The notes: generated by a model not told the origin, from the sequence alone. A stretch of DNA of 64,000 bases from Gossypium raimondii (GCF_025698545.1 NC_068577.1:6277501-6341500), one strand, 5' to 3'. Counted from the stretch's first letter, positions 1 through 12,459 are shown. Numbers and translations: made by a program.

Positions 1-1260
1 TAAATGACTTGATTACTATTTGATAATAATTGACTTTTCATAAAGAGAGATGTAATAGTTACCATGAGATAAAATATGATCATATTAGGAGAATGAATTT
101 ATCCTAAAAAGATTAAAGGCATCCTATGAGGGTAACATACTTATGACAAGGTTATTGAACGAACACTTATTAAGTATCTTTCGTAAAGGTATATAATTAG
201 GGAGAACTTAGTAACAATACTAAAGTAGAATGACTTCATGACTAAATAAGTTTATAATTAATAGGTAAAAAGATAGAATTTAATTATAAATTATTTGAGC
301 CGTAATTATATATGTCTAATCAGTCTTTTTGCTAGCTTGTTGAAACCATAAATAAATGGAAATGATAAAGTTAGAGAAATGGGTCACATTCACAAATGAA
401 TGTGTTTTCTCACTAAGTATAGAAATGACTTGAGAATTAATTTAAGGTTTTCAAATAATTATTTAATAATTATAATTAAGTAATTGATATTCGAAAATGG
501 AATTAAATTAATTAGTCATGAATCCATTGAATAATGAAATCAAATATATTTACTCATAGATTCTTTTACGGTAAAGTTGTCATGACTTTAATAGAAGTAG
601 AATTGGGTTGAGAAAATTATTTAATTGAGAAATTAGTATAGTTAATTTAATTAATTTAATTAATAAAATCATATTTATTTTGAAAAACTAGAAAAATAAG
701 TATTGAGTTGGATTAAATTATAAAGTGTTAAGTCAAAATTCTAGAAAGCACATATAATTAGACCCAACACACGGGAGGCCCATAATCCTCTCATTAATTA
801 GAGAAGGGTGACAACCTCTACTCCAATTGGAATAGGAGTGTGTTTTCTATTAAATAAATATTATTTATGTAGAGATTTTTCAACTAGGATTTTTCTATCT
901 CTTTCATAAATAGATTACATCGATTGACCTAATTTACACACTTCTTAATTATTAATTTATCACTAAAATAGCTAAAAATAGAGATAATTCATTTACTCAG
1001 AGTAAATTATATTTTCTAATAATAATGATCTTTACCAATTTCTATTGAGAGAATTTTTTTCTACTCAAAAGTAATAATATCACTTCTTGATTTGTGTTTG
1101 TTGAAAGCTGGGATCAACTCGAATTTGTCTTGCACGAAGCACATGTACTTTTCAGTAAAAAAATTATTGCTATAAATATCACAACCAACTTGATTTTGAA
1201 AATTTTAAATTTACATTATAATTATAAATCATTTTCGTAACCAAAATTTTCTAACAAATG
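1..1260. other. AT-rich DNA without a recognisable gene
   Basis: No open frame of useful length and no domain that I recognise. The stretch is strongly AT-rich and has the look of decayed retrotransposon DNA, but I could not place it in a family or find terminal repeats. Confidence 0.4.
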
Positions 1261-1860
1261 AATTTCGAGAAAATCCACCAAGAAGCTCCAAATAGTTGGA
1301 CTAGAGTATTGACCTTCGGGGTAAAAGGATGCAGCGAGATGGTATTCAAATACAACGCTCAAGTGTCATGGGTTGCATATGGGAGCCCGCGACCATGACA
1401 CACTTGTGTGATCCATCATATTCAAAGGAGGTCATTCGACCCAACCAGACTGGCCCGTGGCTTGGAGAGATTAAAGGCCCATCTACAATGCTTGGCAAAT
1501 ATGGAATGTAATCTTCAAATATATGTAATCCTAGATATGATATGTAATCTTTAGAAGATACAATTCTATAATCTTAGAGACTTGATTTGTAGATAGCTTT
1601 TAATTTTAGCCATTGATGTACTTTGATATGTATCGTTGATTTTGGGAGGCTCAACTATTAATAAAGGCCTCTCACCCTCATTGTAATTCATTCAGTGAGT
1701 AATAGAATTTTAAGAGCATTCACTCAAAACTTTCTCTCTAGTGTTCTTGCTTTTCTGTGGCTTTGTTCATCTTTCGAGTTCTTTTTCTTATCATTCTTCT
1801 GCTTGTTCTTCGTGGGTGCCTTAGACGAATTCTATTAAATCCTCAATTATTGTTAAAATA
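1261..1860 (+). repeat. LTR-like repeat fragment
   Basis: A less AT-rich block with a TATA-like ATTAATAAAGG near 1660, followed by a pyrimidine-rich stretch (1730-1800) that resembles the R/U5 part of a plant LTR. I saw no matching second copy and no TG...CA ends, so the family is not assigned. A 60-codon frame lies inside but matches nothing I know. Confidence 0.3.
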
Positions 1861-1927
1861 AAGAAATTAAATTAAATGTTCAAATCCGGTCAAAAACGCG
1901 GGATTGAGTACTATTGTTATTATTAAT

Positions 1928-2059
1928 GGATGAATTGATGAAAATGTAAAGGATGAATTGATGGAAAATGTAAAGGAGGAACTAATGGAAAATGTAAAGG
2001 AGGAACTGACGGTAATGTAAAGGATGAATTGACGGCAATGTAAAGGATGAATTGACGAC
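1928..2059. repeat. 23-24-bp minisatellite, about 5.6 copies
   Basis: Tandem units of the form GGATGAATTGATGGAAAATG plus TAAA, 23 or 24 bp long. The first copies carry GATGG and the later ones GACGG or GACGGC, so neighbouring copies are more alike, as expected from stepwise slippage. Both strands stay partly open, but the frames are an effect of the repeat. Confidence 0.85.
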
Positions 2060-2089
2060 AAATTGTCTAAGTAAACTAAGGTTCAACAT

Positions 2090-3458
2090 TTGTTGCGAAC
2101 TTTCTTATTTAATTTTCATTTAGCTCTTACGAGCTTCTCTGAACTCATATGAGTTTTTATTTAACTCTAATGGGTTTCCGTTAAGTTCCTATGAGCTCAG
2201 CTTAACCCTTATGGGTCCTGTTTAGCACTTATGTACCTTAGTGCAACTTCAGGCTACTGAATACGATGTACTCACATCTGTAAGTCGTACTTTGATTTGG
2301 TAAAGGATGGAGGTGACATATGAAATTAATATAAGAAGATTTAAAGTTATTGATAATATTGATGTGAATTCATAAATTAAAGTTGTGGTTGGCAGGAAAT
2401 GTAATTTGAATGATTTACTTACTTGATTTGGTTGTAATTTTTCAATGTTTAGTAAGATTTATGTTTAAAACCATCGAACTTACTAAGCTTCATTAAACTT
2501 ACTCGTTGTGTTTAATGTCTTTGTAGATTGTTGTGAGGTTAGAGAATCGGATCAACACATCAAACCACACAATCCAGTTTAATCCGGTAGTTTTTGCAAT
2601 GTGAATTTTGGTTTATATGGCATGTATAGGGTTGGTTTGGCAATGAAATAGTTGAATTGTGGTTGTAAATGATAAATGTTAGTAAGCTTGTAATTAGTAG
2701 TAGATTTGATAAATCTAGGAAATGGGTTAAACAAGTAAGTATAATAGTTAATTAAGTATTTGTGATGTTATGTCATGTTTAAAACATATGTTTAGCTTGT
2801 ATTGATTGCTTGATTGGGATATATTGAAGTATTGAAATGTTGTGTATAGGTTGATGTCAAAATGGGTGAGATTAGTGTCCCTAAAATGGCCTATTTTTGT
2901 CCACACGGGTAGAGACACAGGCGTGTGTCTCAGCCGTGTGTGACACACGGCCTGGTACATGGGCATGTAGTCTGGCCATGTGTCCCCTGCACCTTGAAAT
3001 TTCGAAACAAAATGCACAGGTTTTTGCACACGGCCTAGCATACGAGCGTATGGCTTGGCCGTGTGACCCCTGCACCTTACACACAACTTATCACACGGGC
3101 ATATGGTTGGTCGTGTGATCTAAGTCAGAGAGTTACACGGGTATGGAAACGGGATGGGACACAACAGCGTGCCTCACATCAAATGCCCACACGGTTAGCC
3201 ACACGGGCGTGTGTCCCCTGCTCCTACGAAAATTTTTGACATTTTGCGAAAAATTTTCTAAGTATCCGATTTAGTCCAGATTCACTTCTAAGGTGTATAC
3301 TAGGCCTTGAGGGCTCATATAAGGAACAATATGACTATTTTATGATTGGTTTCTAATATATTTATTAAATTTTATAAAATGTTCGTATTTATTCTGTAAA
3401 TTTTGATAATGCTTCGTAACCATATTCCGACGACAGATAAGGTTATGAGTGTTACAGA
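2090..3458 (+). mobile_element. Ty3/gypsy LTR fragment A (5' part missing or decayed)
   Basis: The right end (GAGTGTTACA at about 3450) and the tail around it match the ends of the LTRs finishing at 7053 and 9385. The block has the same order of parts: short GAGCTTC-type repeats (2110-2260), a cluster of CACACGGGCGTGTG-like motifs (2900-3220), then the terminal CGTAACC...GTGTTACA segment. The 5' end cannot be defined. It abuts a pol fragment directly, so this is the residue of nested insertions or deletions, not an intact 5' LTR. Confidence 0.6.
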
Positions 3459-4040
3459 AAAAATACACGGAGTTGATTTAATCCGTGAGACTGAAGAAAA
3501 GGTGAAAGTGTTAGTTTAAAAGCAGCTTGTGATCGTCAGAATTTTTTTGCTGATCTTAAACTAAAAGATATAGAATTCCAAGTTGGTGACAAGGTATTCT
3601 TGAAAGTATTGCCTTAGAAGAAATTTTTTCGGTTTGGCCATAACAGAAAACTGAGCCCACGGTTTATCGGACCATATGAGATTATTGAAAGAATTGGACC
3701 TATAGCATACGGATTAGCATTACCACCAGAGGTTGATAGAATTCATAATGTTTTCCATGTGTCTATGTTACGACGGTGTCGGTAAGATCCTTCACATGTT
3801 ATTTCTCTATCAGAAGTTGAGATTCAGCCTAACATGACTTATAGTGAGGAACTGATCAAAGCTCTGGCACGTGAAACAAAAAGAGTTAAGGAATAAAAAG
3901 GTAGTTTTAGTAAAAGTTCTTTGGCAACGACACGGAACAGAAGAAGCTACCTAAGAATCGGAAGAAACAATGAGAAAAAAATACCCAAACCTTTTTACTG
4001 GTAAGATTTTCGAGGACGAAAATTTTTTAAGGGGGAGAAT
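3459..4040 (+). pseudogene. Ty3/gypsy pol 3' end (integrase C-terminal region), broken
   Basis: Forward-frame pieces read FQVGDKVFLKVLP, KLSPRFIGPYEIIERIG, YGLALPPEVDRIHNVFHVSM and, after a frameshift, LWQRHGTEEATWESEETMR and KYPNLF. This is the usual order at the end of chromovirus-type integrase in plants: the GPY/F module followed by the chromo-like tail. In-frame stops (after VLP and after RRC) and a frameshift near 3900 make it non-coding. It runs straight into a polypurine tract and an LTR start, so it is the 3' internal end of the element that owns LTR B. Confidence 0.8.
4029..4038 (+). other. Polypurine tract of a gypsy element
   Basis: AAGGGGGAGA lies immediately before TGTAACAGC, the first bases of LTR B. 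Position and composition fit the plus-strand primer used in reverse transcription. Confidence 0.7.
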
Positions 4041-7000
4041 TGTAACAGCTTGTTTTCAGTAAAATCGAATAAGTGGTTTCGGGACCACAAATTCCAGTCA
4101 GAAAGAAAAATTATTCTAATATCATCGCATGGTTTGTATTATGATAGGAATGACGTATGAAAATTTTGATAAGAAAATTTTACCAATTCCATGTTTAATT
4201 GCTAGAAATGACCAAATTGCATCAAGTGCAAAAGTTGAATCTAGTAGCTAGAAGGATCAAATAGCTATGGAATTCAAAACTTGAGGTCCTTGTATGGCAA
4301 CTAGACCATTAAGAGAAGTTAGTAGATATTTATGATGATTCATCCATGGAAAATTAGAAAAAGAAAATGACTAAATTGGAAATTGAATTAATTAAAGATG
4401 AAAATAAACTAATATCATCTTATTTCATCATCTTCCACAAATTAAAATACATGGAAACCCTAGGTAAGAGAAAGTGAGTTCAAGCAAGTTGTTTTGGCTC
4501 AATTAGGTATGAATTCTTGTCTCGTTTTTAGTAACTTGTCTCGTTTTTAGTAATTTTTATATTTTTGATATCGTAATAACCTATTCTAAGGACTAATTTA
4601 CAAAGTTCTCAAAGTATTAAAAATTTTCCATGGATGAGTATGCTGAAATTTTGAAATTCATGGTAGAAAATGAAAGGTTATTGATAGATAAACAACTTTT
4701 GTAAAGGAAATTTTCATGAAATTATGATTTTGGGACTAAATTGAAAAGATGTAAAATTTATCAAAAATTTTTGAATTTTGTAAAATACATGAGCTGTAAA
4801 TGTTATATGAAAAATTTGGCTAGGCTTGGAAAAAAGATTAAATTGCATGAATTTCATTTTCCGAGCCTAGGGATGAAATTGGAATTAATCAAAAGTATAG
4901 GGGCAAAATGGTACTTTTGCCTAAGATTTAAATTGGATTGAATTGGATATTAAATGTGTTAAATTGATGTAAAATTCATTTATATAGATCTGAAAAGATT
5001 CAATAAGGAGCTAGATCAAGGAAAAGAAAAAGTGTCGGATTTATTAGATTTCTATATACGAGCAAGTGTCGAGGTAAGTTCTTGTAACTAAATTATGTAT
5101 ATTTATATGCTTGAATTGAATGTTGTATATATGAATTTTATAAATGCCTTATGTATGAATTTGATCACATGTTCGATTATGCCCGATAAATAATGAGTCT
5201 CGTTTGAATAAATAAAATTCGATGGATACAGGATTTCCCGTATGGTGGTGGTCCTACATCTGTTGTGGACATACCATAGCTCGAAAGAGCTTCCTGTTAT
5301 AAGCCCTCTTAAGCTTCCTGTTATATAGTTCCTGCGAGCATCCCGATCAGTATTGATCCTGCATGTGTTGCGGACATACCACAGCTCTTTATGAGCATCC
5401 TATTATATGATCGGTATTGATCCTGCATATATTGCGGACATATTGCAGCTCTTTATAAGCGTCCCGATATATGGCTCTTAATGAGCTTCCTGATGTAGCT
5501 CGCTTGAACTTCCTGATATATGGTTATTTGGAGCTTCCTAATAATAACTCTTCGGAGTTATCTGTTAAGTTCACATGAGCTTTCTGTTTAAAACTCTTAT
5601 GAGTTTCCTGTTATAGCTCGGATAAGCTTCCTATTACATGGCTCACATGAGCTTCCTATTCTATGGCTAAAGAGAGTGCTTCCTGATTATATACTCTAAT
5701 GAGTACCCCTGAATATGAATTGACGGATTACAGTTTTGTACACTTAGAGTGTGCTACATGTGTATTCATCGGTATTTCAAAAAAATTCAATGGGCAAAGT
5801 TATGACATGGTTAAATTGTATCTGAGATGATTTGTCGTGGGAATGTATATGTTATGTGGAAATAAAACATGGAAAACATATGTATATGATTAGTGAAATT
5901 GTGTGTTTTAAGCTTTAAGCTAAATTGTTTGGATGCCATTTATATGTTTACTTTAATAAAAATGATTAGTAAGTTAATTTTTCGTTATACAAACTTATTA
6001 AGCATTATATGTTTACTTTGTTTTATTTTCTCTGTTATATGGTACTTGGAAGCTCATAAGGTTTGGACGTGGGTCAGAGTAACATCACACTATCCTTTAG
6101 CTCGTTTTGGTATGAAATGGCAAACTTTATTTTGAATATAATGGCATGCATATGTCAATTAGCCTACGATAGCACATTAATGTTTTGGTTGTAACTAGCC
6201 ATTGGAATAGCTAGTATTTGACATATTTTGATAAATTTATATTAGGCCTTATCATGTTTGAAATGTGTATTAAAATGGTTAAATGATGGATAGTATATAA
6301 ATCTATTGATGGATGGATTGATGTAGTATAGTTAGTTAAATATGTCTATTTGTAGATATGTATATTTGGTAAGTTTGGACACTTGAACATATGTGATATT
6401 ATGATATGCATAAGACTTGGTATTGGCTTAGTTTTAATGTTTTGAATTGGTTGGTAAATGTATTTAAGTATTTATGTAGGTGGAAGACAAGTTTGGGTGA
6501 AAAATAGACTTGGAAATGGCCATATTATGTCCACACGGGTAGAGACACGGGCGTGTGACTCAGTCGTGTGTGACACACGGCCATGCACACGGGTGTATGG
6601 TTTGGCTGTGTGTCCCCTACACCTAATTTTTGAAAATTAAATTGTCCACACAACCTAGCACACGGGCGTGTGGCTGGCCGTGTGACCCAAATCAGAGAGT
6701 TACACAGGTATGGACACGGGCTAGGACACGACTGTGTGCCTCACATCGAATGCCCACACGGCCTAGGACACTGGTATGTCACTTGACCGTGTGAGCCACA
6801 CTGGCATGTGTCCCCTACACCTAAGAAAAATTTTAAAATTTTGGGAAAAATTCTCTGAGTTCCCGATTTAGTACTGACTAGTTTCTAATGCATAAATTGG
6901 GTCTCGAGGGCCCATATAAGGGACATTATGATTGAATATGTTTGATTTCATATATAAATAGTAAATGGTATGAAATAATTATAATTGATCCGTAAACTTC

Positions 7001-7053
7001 GGTAATGCTCTGTAACCCTATTTCGGTGACGGATATGGGTTAGGGGTGTTACA
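4041..7053 (+). mobile_element. Ty3/gypsy 3' LTR (LTR B), about 3.0 kb
   Basis: Starts TGTAACAGC right after the polypurine tract and ends GGGGTGTTACA, giving TG...CA ends with short inverted termini (TGTAAC/GTTACA). Inside are GAGCTTCC-type short repeats (about 5270-5720), a cluster of CACACGG/CCGTGTG motifs (6530-6810) and the conserved CCTATTTCGGTGACGG tail. The matching 5' LTR is not in the window, so no target duplication can be checked. The length is large but fits the long LTRs of some plant chromoviruses (Tekay/Del type), which is the likely clade. Confidence 0.65.
5270..5720. repeat. Degenerate ~20-30-bp repeats (GAGCTTCCTG motif) in LTR B
   Basis: The motif (AT)GAGCTTCCTG(T/A)TAT recurs many times with variable spacers such as TAGCTC. 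The same array sits at the same place in LTR C (about 7850-7990) and in weaker form in fragment A (2110-2260), so it is a property of the LTR family. Confidence 0.7.
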
Positions 7054-9385
7054 AGCTTGAAATGTTATCAAGCTTATTTTGCTCAATTAGGTATGTATCA
7101 TTGTCCCATTTTTTTATGATTTATATGTTTTCGAGATCGTAATAGCTTAATCTAGCTAGCTCAGGGATTAATTTGTAAAACTGTTAAAGTATTAGGGTTT
7201 TTTCATTGATGAGTATGCTTGAATTATGAAGTTTTATGATAGAAAATGAAAGGTTATTTTAGATAAACTACTTTTATAAAGAGAATTTTGATGAAATTAT
7301 CAATTAGAGATTAAATTGAAAAGATGATAAATTTATGGTAAAATTTTGAATTTTATGGAATATATGGGTGCTATTAATATTTGTAAAAATTTACTAGGCT
7401 TAAGTAAGGAGTAAATTGTATGAAAGTTATTTTCCGAGCCTAGGGATTAAATTGTAATGAATTAAAAGTATAGGGGTAAAATAGTAATTTTGCAAAAATA
7501 TGTGTTGGACTAAATTGAATATGAACTATATTGAATTAAGTTAAATTCATTTGTATAGATCCTGATAGACCTAGTACGGAGTTAGATTGAGGCAAAGGAA
7601 AAATATCAAATTAGTCGCCTTCGTATCTACATACACTTGTCGAGGTAAGTTCGTGTAATTAAATTGTACATTAATATGTGTTAAATTGAATTATTGTTTG
7701 TGAATTGTACAATAGCCATGAATAAATACCGATTACATATCCAACAATTACCGAGTCCCGTTTGAACCTTATGAAATTCGTAGGATACAAATGACATGTT
7801 ATTAAGGTTACCGATTTGGTTGGGGTCCTGCATGTGTTGCAGACACACCACAACTCTTATGAGCTTCTCGATATTTAGCTCACATGAGCTTCCCGATATT
7901 TAGCTCACATGAGCTTTCCGATACTTAGCTTGCATGAGCTTCCTGTTATTCAGCTCAAAGGAGCTTCCCGCTTATAGCTCGTATGAGCATATATGAATTT
8001 GAATTAATGGATTATAGTTTAGTACACCTCGTGTGTACCAACCGTGTATCCAACGATATTTTAAATGGTTCAACAAGCACAGTTTTGTTATGAAATTATA
8101 TGAGTTCAATATGAACTACTACCGGTATATACATGAAATTCATGAAATGTGATTACTTGATAAATTCATCCATGTGTGTTGGATCCTTTATGTGATTTAC
8201 ATGGCTAGCATGTTGAGGATATGTGTTTAGGCATTTGGCCAATATGGTTTGGATATTTTTGTATGCTTACCTCAAATGTGAATAAGTGGTAAGTTAAATT
8301 CCAAATTATATGAACTTACTAAGCTTAAATGTTTACTCCGTGTTTTTTTCGTGTCTTATAGTAATTCAGAAGGTCATTTGGGTTGGAAGCTGGTCGAAGT
8401 TATTTTACACTATCCATCGGCTCTTTTGGCACTTTCAGTAAATTAATTTCGATTATAATGGCATGTATAGGTTATTTTGGCCAATGTTGGTATATAAATG
8501 TTTTGTTGAGACTAGCCATTTGAATGGCTTGTGTTGATATATTTTGATGTGTATATATAAGTGGCCTTATCATATTCAATGTGTGTTTGGTATGGTTGAA
8601 TGACGGAAATCTTATAGGTATACTGATAATTGGGTTGAAATAGTATATTTGGTACAATTATGCATATATGCATTTGAATATCTAGGTAAATTTGGATATT
8701 TGATTGACATGTTATTAAGTTGTCATTTGAGGTGCCTAAGGGAATATTGGTTGTATGTTGTGATATTACATGTTTAAGATTTGATTTTGGCTTGATTTGA
8801 ATGCCTTGTTATGGCTTGTTGATATGTAAATTGTTGTGTTTAGGTTGGTACCAAATTAGGTGAGAAATGTGGCTTGGAAATGACCTATTTTCGTCCATAC
8901 GGGTAGAGACACGGGCATGTGTCTCAGCCGTGTGTGACACACGGCCAGGTGACACGGCCGTGTGTGCTCTGTTTCTTTAAAATTGCGTAAGTCAGTATGC
9001 TTAATATGGCCTAGCACATGGGCATGTGACTTGGCTGTGTGACCCAAGTCAGAGAGTTGCACGGGCATGGACACGGGTTAGGACACGGCCATGTGCCCCT
9101 ATTCCGAATGCCCACACGGCCTGAGACACGGGCATGTGTGTCCCTTGCAACTTTGAAAATTTTCAATATTTTTTGAAAAATTCTTTAAGTACCCGATCTA
9201 GTCCCAACTTGTTTCTAACATGTATTTTGGGCCCCGAGAACTCGTTTAAGGGACAATATGTATGATTTTGATACATTTCTGATATGAATATTATATTATA
9301 TGAAATGTCTGATTAACTAATCTGTAAACTCTGGTAATGCTCTGTAACCTTGTTCTGGAGACAGATTCGGGTTAGGGGTGTTACA
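7054..9385 (+). mobile_element. Ty3/gypsy LTR C, 5'-truncated
   Basis: Collinear with LTR B from roughly position 4480 onward: TTGCTCAATTAGGTATG, the GAGCTTCC array, the CACACGGGCGTGTG cluster at 8895-9145, and the GGGGTGTTACA end. The first ~440 bp are missing where it meets the end of LTR B, which suggests that element B inserted into C or that the two recombined. It is followed directly by an integrase fragment on the opposite strand. Confidence 0.65.
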
Positions 9386-9386
9386 C

Positions 9387-9743
9387 AATGCCTCGTGAAG
9401 TTTCTTCTAGAATTGAGATGTAAAACAGAGATCTCAATCCGAGATGATTGATACTAGCACTCTGTGAAGTCGTACAATTTCTGAAATATACAACTTAGCT
9501 TTTGTAAAGAATAGTTCGTGCGAACAGGTAAGAAATGAGCTGACTTAGTTAATCCATATACTATCACCCAAATTGCATCTTTCTTAGTAGGTGTTAAGGG
9601 TAACCCACTAACAAAGTCCATCATTATTTGCTCCCACTTCCACTGCGGTATTTTGATTGGTTGTAACAACCCAAAAGGAAACTGGTGTTCAACTTTCACT
9701 TGCTAACACGTTAAGCACTTAGCCACAAACTTGCTGACACGTT
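9387..9743 (-). pseudogene. Ty3/gypsy integrase fragment
   Basis: Read on the minus strand it gives FVAKCLTC, then VKVEHQFPFGLLQPIKIPQW, then WEQIMMDFVSGLP and KSAHFLPVRTNYSLQKL, the zinc-binding end and start of the catalytic core of a plant gypsy integrase. It has a stop after the CLTC motif and later a frameshift (the SDRD region reads in another frame). It is cut at both sides: by LTR C on the left and by the telomere-like array on the right. It belongs to a different, oppositely oriented element from LTR C. Confidence 0.85.
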
Positions 9744-10175
9744 AGGGTTTTTAAGTTAAGGGTTTAGGGTTTTTAAGTTAAGGGTTAGGGTTTTTAAGTT
9801 AAGGGGTTAGAGTTTTTAAGTTAAGGGTTTAGGATTTTTAAGTTAAGGGTTAGGGTTTTTTAGTTAAGGGGTTACAGTTTTTAAGTTAAGGGTTTAGAGT
9901 TTTTAAGTTAAGGGTTTAGGGTTTTTAAGGTAAAAGGTTAGGGTTTTTAAGTTAAGGGTTTAGGGTTTTTAAGTTAAGAGTTTAGGGTTTTAAAGTTAAA
10001 AGTTAGGATTTTTAGGTTAAGGGTTTATGGGTTTTAAAGTTAATGGTTAGGGTTTTTAGGTTAAGGGGTTAGGGTTTTTAAGTTAAGGGATTATGGTTTT
10101 TAGGTTAAGGGTTTAGGGTTTTTAATTTAAGGGTTAGAGTTAGGGTTTTTAGGTTAAGGGTTTAAGGTTTGTCAA
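9744..10175. repeat. Telomere-like array, about 20 units of ~20-22 bp
   Basis: Tandem copies of TTAAGTTAAGGGTTTAGGG plus TTTT with single-base changes (TTAGGTTAAGG, AGGGGTTAGGG). Each unit contains one or two near-perfect plant telomere words (TTTAGGG) separated by TTTTTAAGTTAA, so it is not a true telomere. The same kind of array, on the other strand, follows the PMD gene in the second copy, which marks it as an internal part of this MULE family. Confidence 0.9.
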
Positions 10176-10346
10176 TTAAATTATGCATTTAATTATAATT
10201 TATAAATTTATAAATTTTTAATAAGTTTAGAGTTTAGGGTTTTTAAGTAATAACTCAAAAAAATTTCTATTTTATTACATCAAAAAAATATCAAAATATT
10301 CAAAATATTTGTACAAATAGATTTAAATACAAAAATCAATGTCATT

Positions 10347-12459
10347 TCATGGATTCGATTGCCACATGGCGTACTGTCGACGATTCTGTATTGGATTCCT
10401 CCTTTGTCCAGCTTCTGGCGGCGGTTGTGGTTCTTCTGGCGGGGATTCTGGTTCTTTCAGTAGGGCATCTGGTTGTCGGAGTTGGGACGATGAGCCACCT
10501 TGATAGAATTGTGAATGTGGAGGTGTTTGCATCACCAACGGCGACGGTGTTTGAAACTCATACGGTGGTGGGGATTGGTAAAAAAAAACTCCCAGACGGC
10601 CCCTCTTGCGATCCCTCGTACGTCGCTGGCCTATACATCGGCGGTCCACTCGGCGTAACAGGAAACGGAGCTGAACCGGGTCATTGGCTCCAACCTGCCA
10701 TAGGACTCGAAAAAGGAAACATATAAGGGTTAGGATACATAAAAGGGCTAGGAAACGCACCTGGCATCATATGAAAAGGCGGTTGCGTGGGTATCATCGG
10801 TTGAACTGCTGGGTCGGGTGACTGTGTCGATGCTCTCGTTGGGCCGGGTGAATGTCTAAGCGTAGGGCTAGCGTCGTCGTCCTGTCGTCTTGGATTAAAA
10901 TGCCCGCGTCTTTCCCTTTGGACACGTAATTGCCGCTGCCTCTCCTCTGGCGATAGTAAATATAGCTTGCCATGGATCCTAAACCATGGCATGTATTTCG
11001 GCAAGCACGCTAACTCCGGAACGATGATCAGTTCCATACTAGGTATATAGTCATACCGATCTTCCCACATTTGAATGTACTCGGACCAGAATCTCGGCCA
11101 ATCCGTATTCAATTACAGAAGGTCGATTTTGTGGTGATCGTCAAACACCTCAGGTTCCACAGGAATCGATTGTCTACATCCAAATTACCGTAACACCCTG
11201 TCTGACTGGTGCATCTCCACGGTCGCGTAGTTGATCAACGCGACTTTCGCTTACCAAGCATTTGGATTTTTTAAGAACTCATCCGGAATTACTGCCCGAA
11301 CTGCCGGATCCTCGTATGGTGTCCATTGAAACTATATGAACATGATAGAAATATTATTTATATACATAATACTAAATACTAAATACCAATCGACTAGCGA
11401 ATGATGGAAATATCAATTTTATTTAATACTTACATGTGCTTCCGACTGTTGGTCTAATAGAAGCCGTATATCTTCAAGAGAGGTAGCTAATCGAGCAGGA
11501 CTTGCCGGATGGTTCAACCTAATTAAATAAATTTTTAGCATACTTTTATTTTTAAAAATCTACATAATAATTGTAAAATCTAATATAAAATTTACATCAT
11601 TATGAGTGAGAATGTATATGGATGGTCCACTCGAGGACGTAGAAATGGAAAGCGAAACTGTGCCCATGACTGTAGTAGTGACAGGCAACCTCCGATTTTT
11701 GCTTTCCTCGATCGCGTCTCCCCGCACATCTCCCGATATAACGTTGCCAAGACGGCAGACCCCCAACTCAATTCACCAGCTGCTCTAAAATTAATGAGTT
11801 TCAGCAGCCATCTTAATTGTACGCGGCTCCGTGACAAGTCGGGCATTAGACAACCTCCAATTAACTGAAGAATGTATGTCCGAGCATATCAGATTCTTTC
11901 TATTTCGGTTGAATCTTCATTCGGATCCGGGAATGTGTCTCGTAACCAGCCCATCTCGATCTTACCTCCGTCCATTTTCTCCGGAAGAGCGTCCAAAAGC
12001 TCGTAGCACACCGCAAGCCAATCGCTAGATTGGGCAGACCCGGTGACTGGGTACCCGTCCACCGGTAATCCCAATTGCAGACTGACATCTTCCAAAGTGA
12101 TAGTGCACTCTCCACATGGAAGATGAAATGCGTGCGTCTCGGGTCTCCACCTCTCGATCAACGCACTAATTAGTTTCGGGTCCACCTTACATCCCCGGCC
12201 TACCGTCGCCACGTGCCAAAAACCCGCTTCCCGCAGGTAGTTCTCTACCAAAAGTGATGGAGGACCATGCATATTCCGAATATTGCATTCCAATATCCGA
12301 TCTACAGACTTTTATAACAAATAATAAATTAATAATTATTTAAAAATGCATAAATAAAAAATTCTTAAATAATATTTAAAAATTAAATTTAACGCTTACC
12401 ATTTTCATTTGTTCCACCGATATGTGATGGTTATCAAGACAAGTCAATTCTCTGGCCAT
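10347..12459 (-). pseudogene. Plant mobile domain (PMD) protein of a MULE, decayed
   Basis: PMD proteins (aminotransferase-like/MAIN-like family) occur both as host genes and as cargo of plant transposons; their biochemical activity is not settled. Exon 1 is 12459-12400 (20 codons, MARELTCLD start, donor GTAAGC) and exon 2 starts at 12308. It reads [65 protein letters not shown], all PMD hallmarks. A TGA replaces an expected CGA codon near 11890, then MPDLSRSRVQ...LSWGSAVLATLYRE continues. Later exons give WTPYEDPAVRAVIPDE (three stops follow), WEDRYDYIPSMELIIVPELA, MPWFRIHGK and a Pro/Gln-rich tail (to 10347). The stops and a frameshift near 10690 make a functional product unlikely. Confidence 0.85.

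Noticed and set aside
2897..3215. CRISPR-like array (CACACGGGCGTGTG repeats)
   Set aside because: Irregular spacing and sequence within a plant LTR; no unique spacers.
3459..9743. One intact gypsy element with two LTRs
   Set aside because: LTRs A, B and C differ too much, pol pieces are on opposite strands, and C lacks its 5' end, so these are several broken elements.
9744..10175. Genuine telomere or subtelomere
   Set aside because: Units are TTTAGGG words diluted with TTTTTAAGTTAA and occur inside a transposon family.
10349..10726. 125-codon frame on the plus strand
   Set aside because: Antisense of the Pro-rich tail of the PMD pseudogene.
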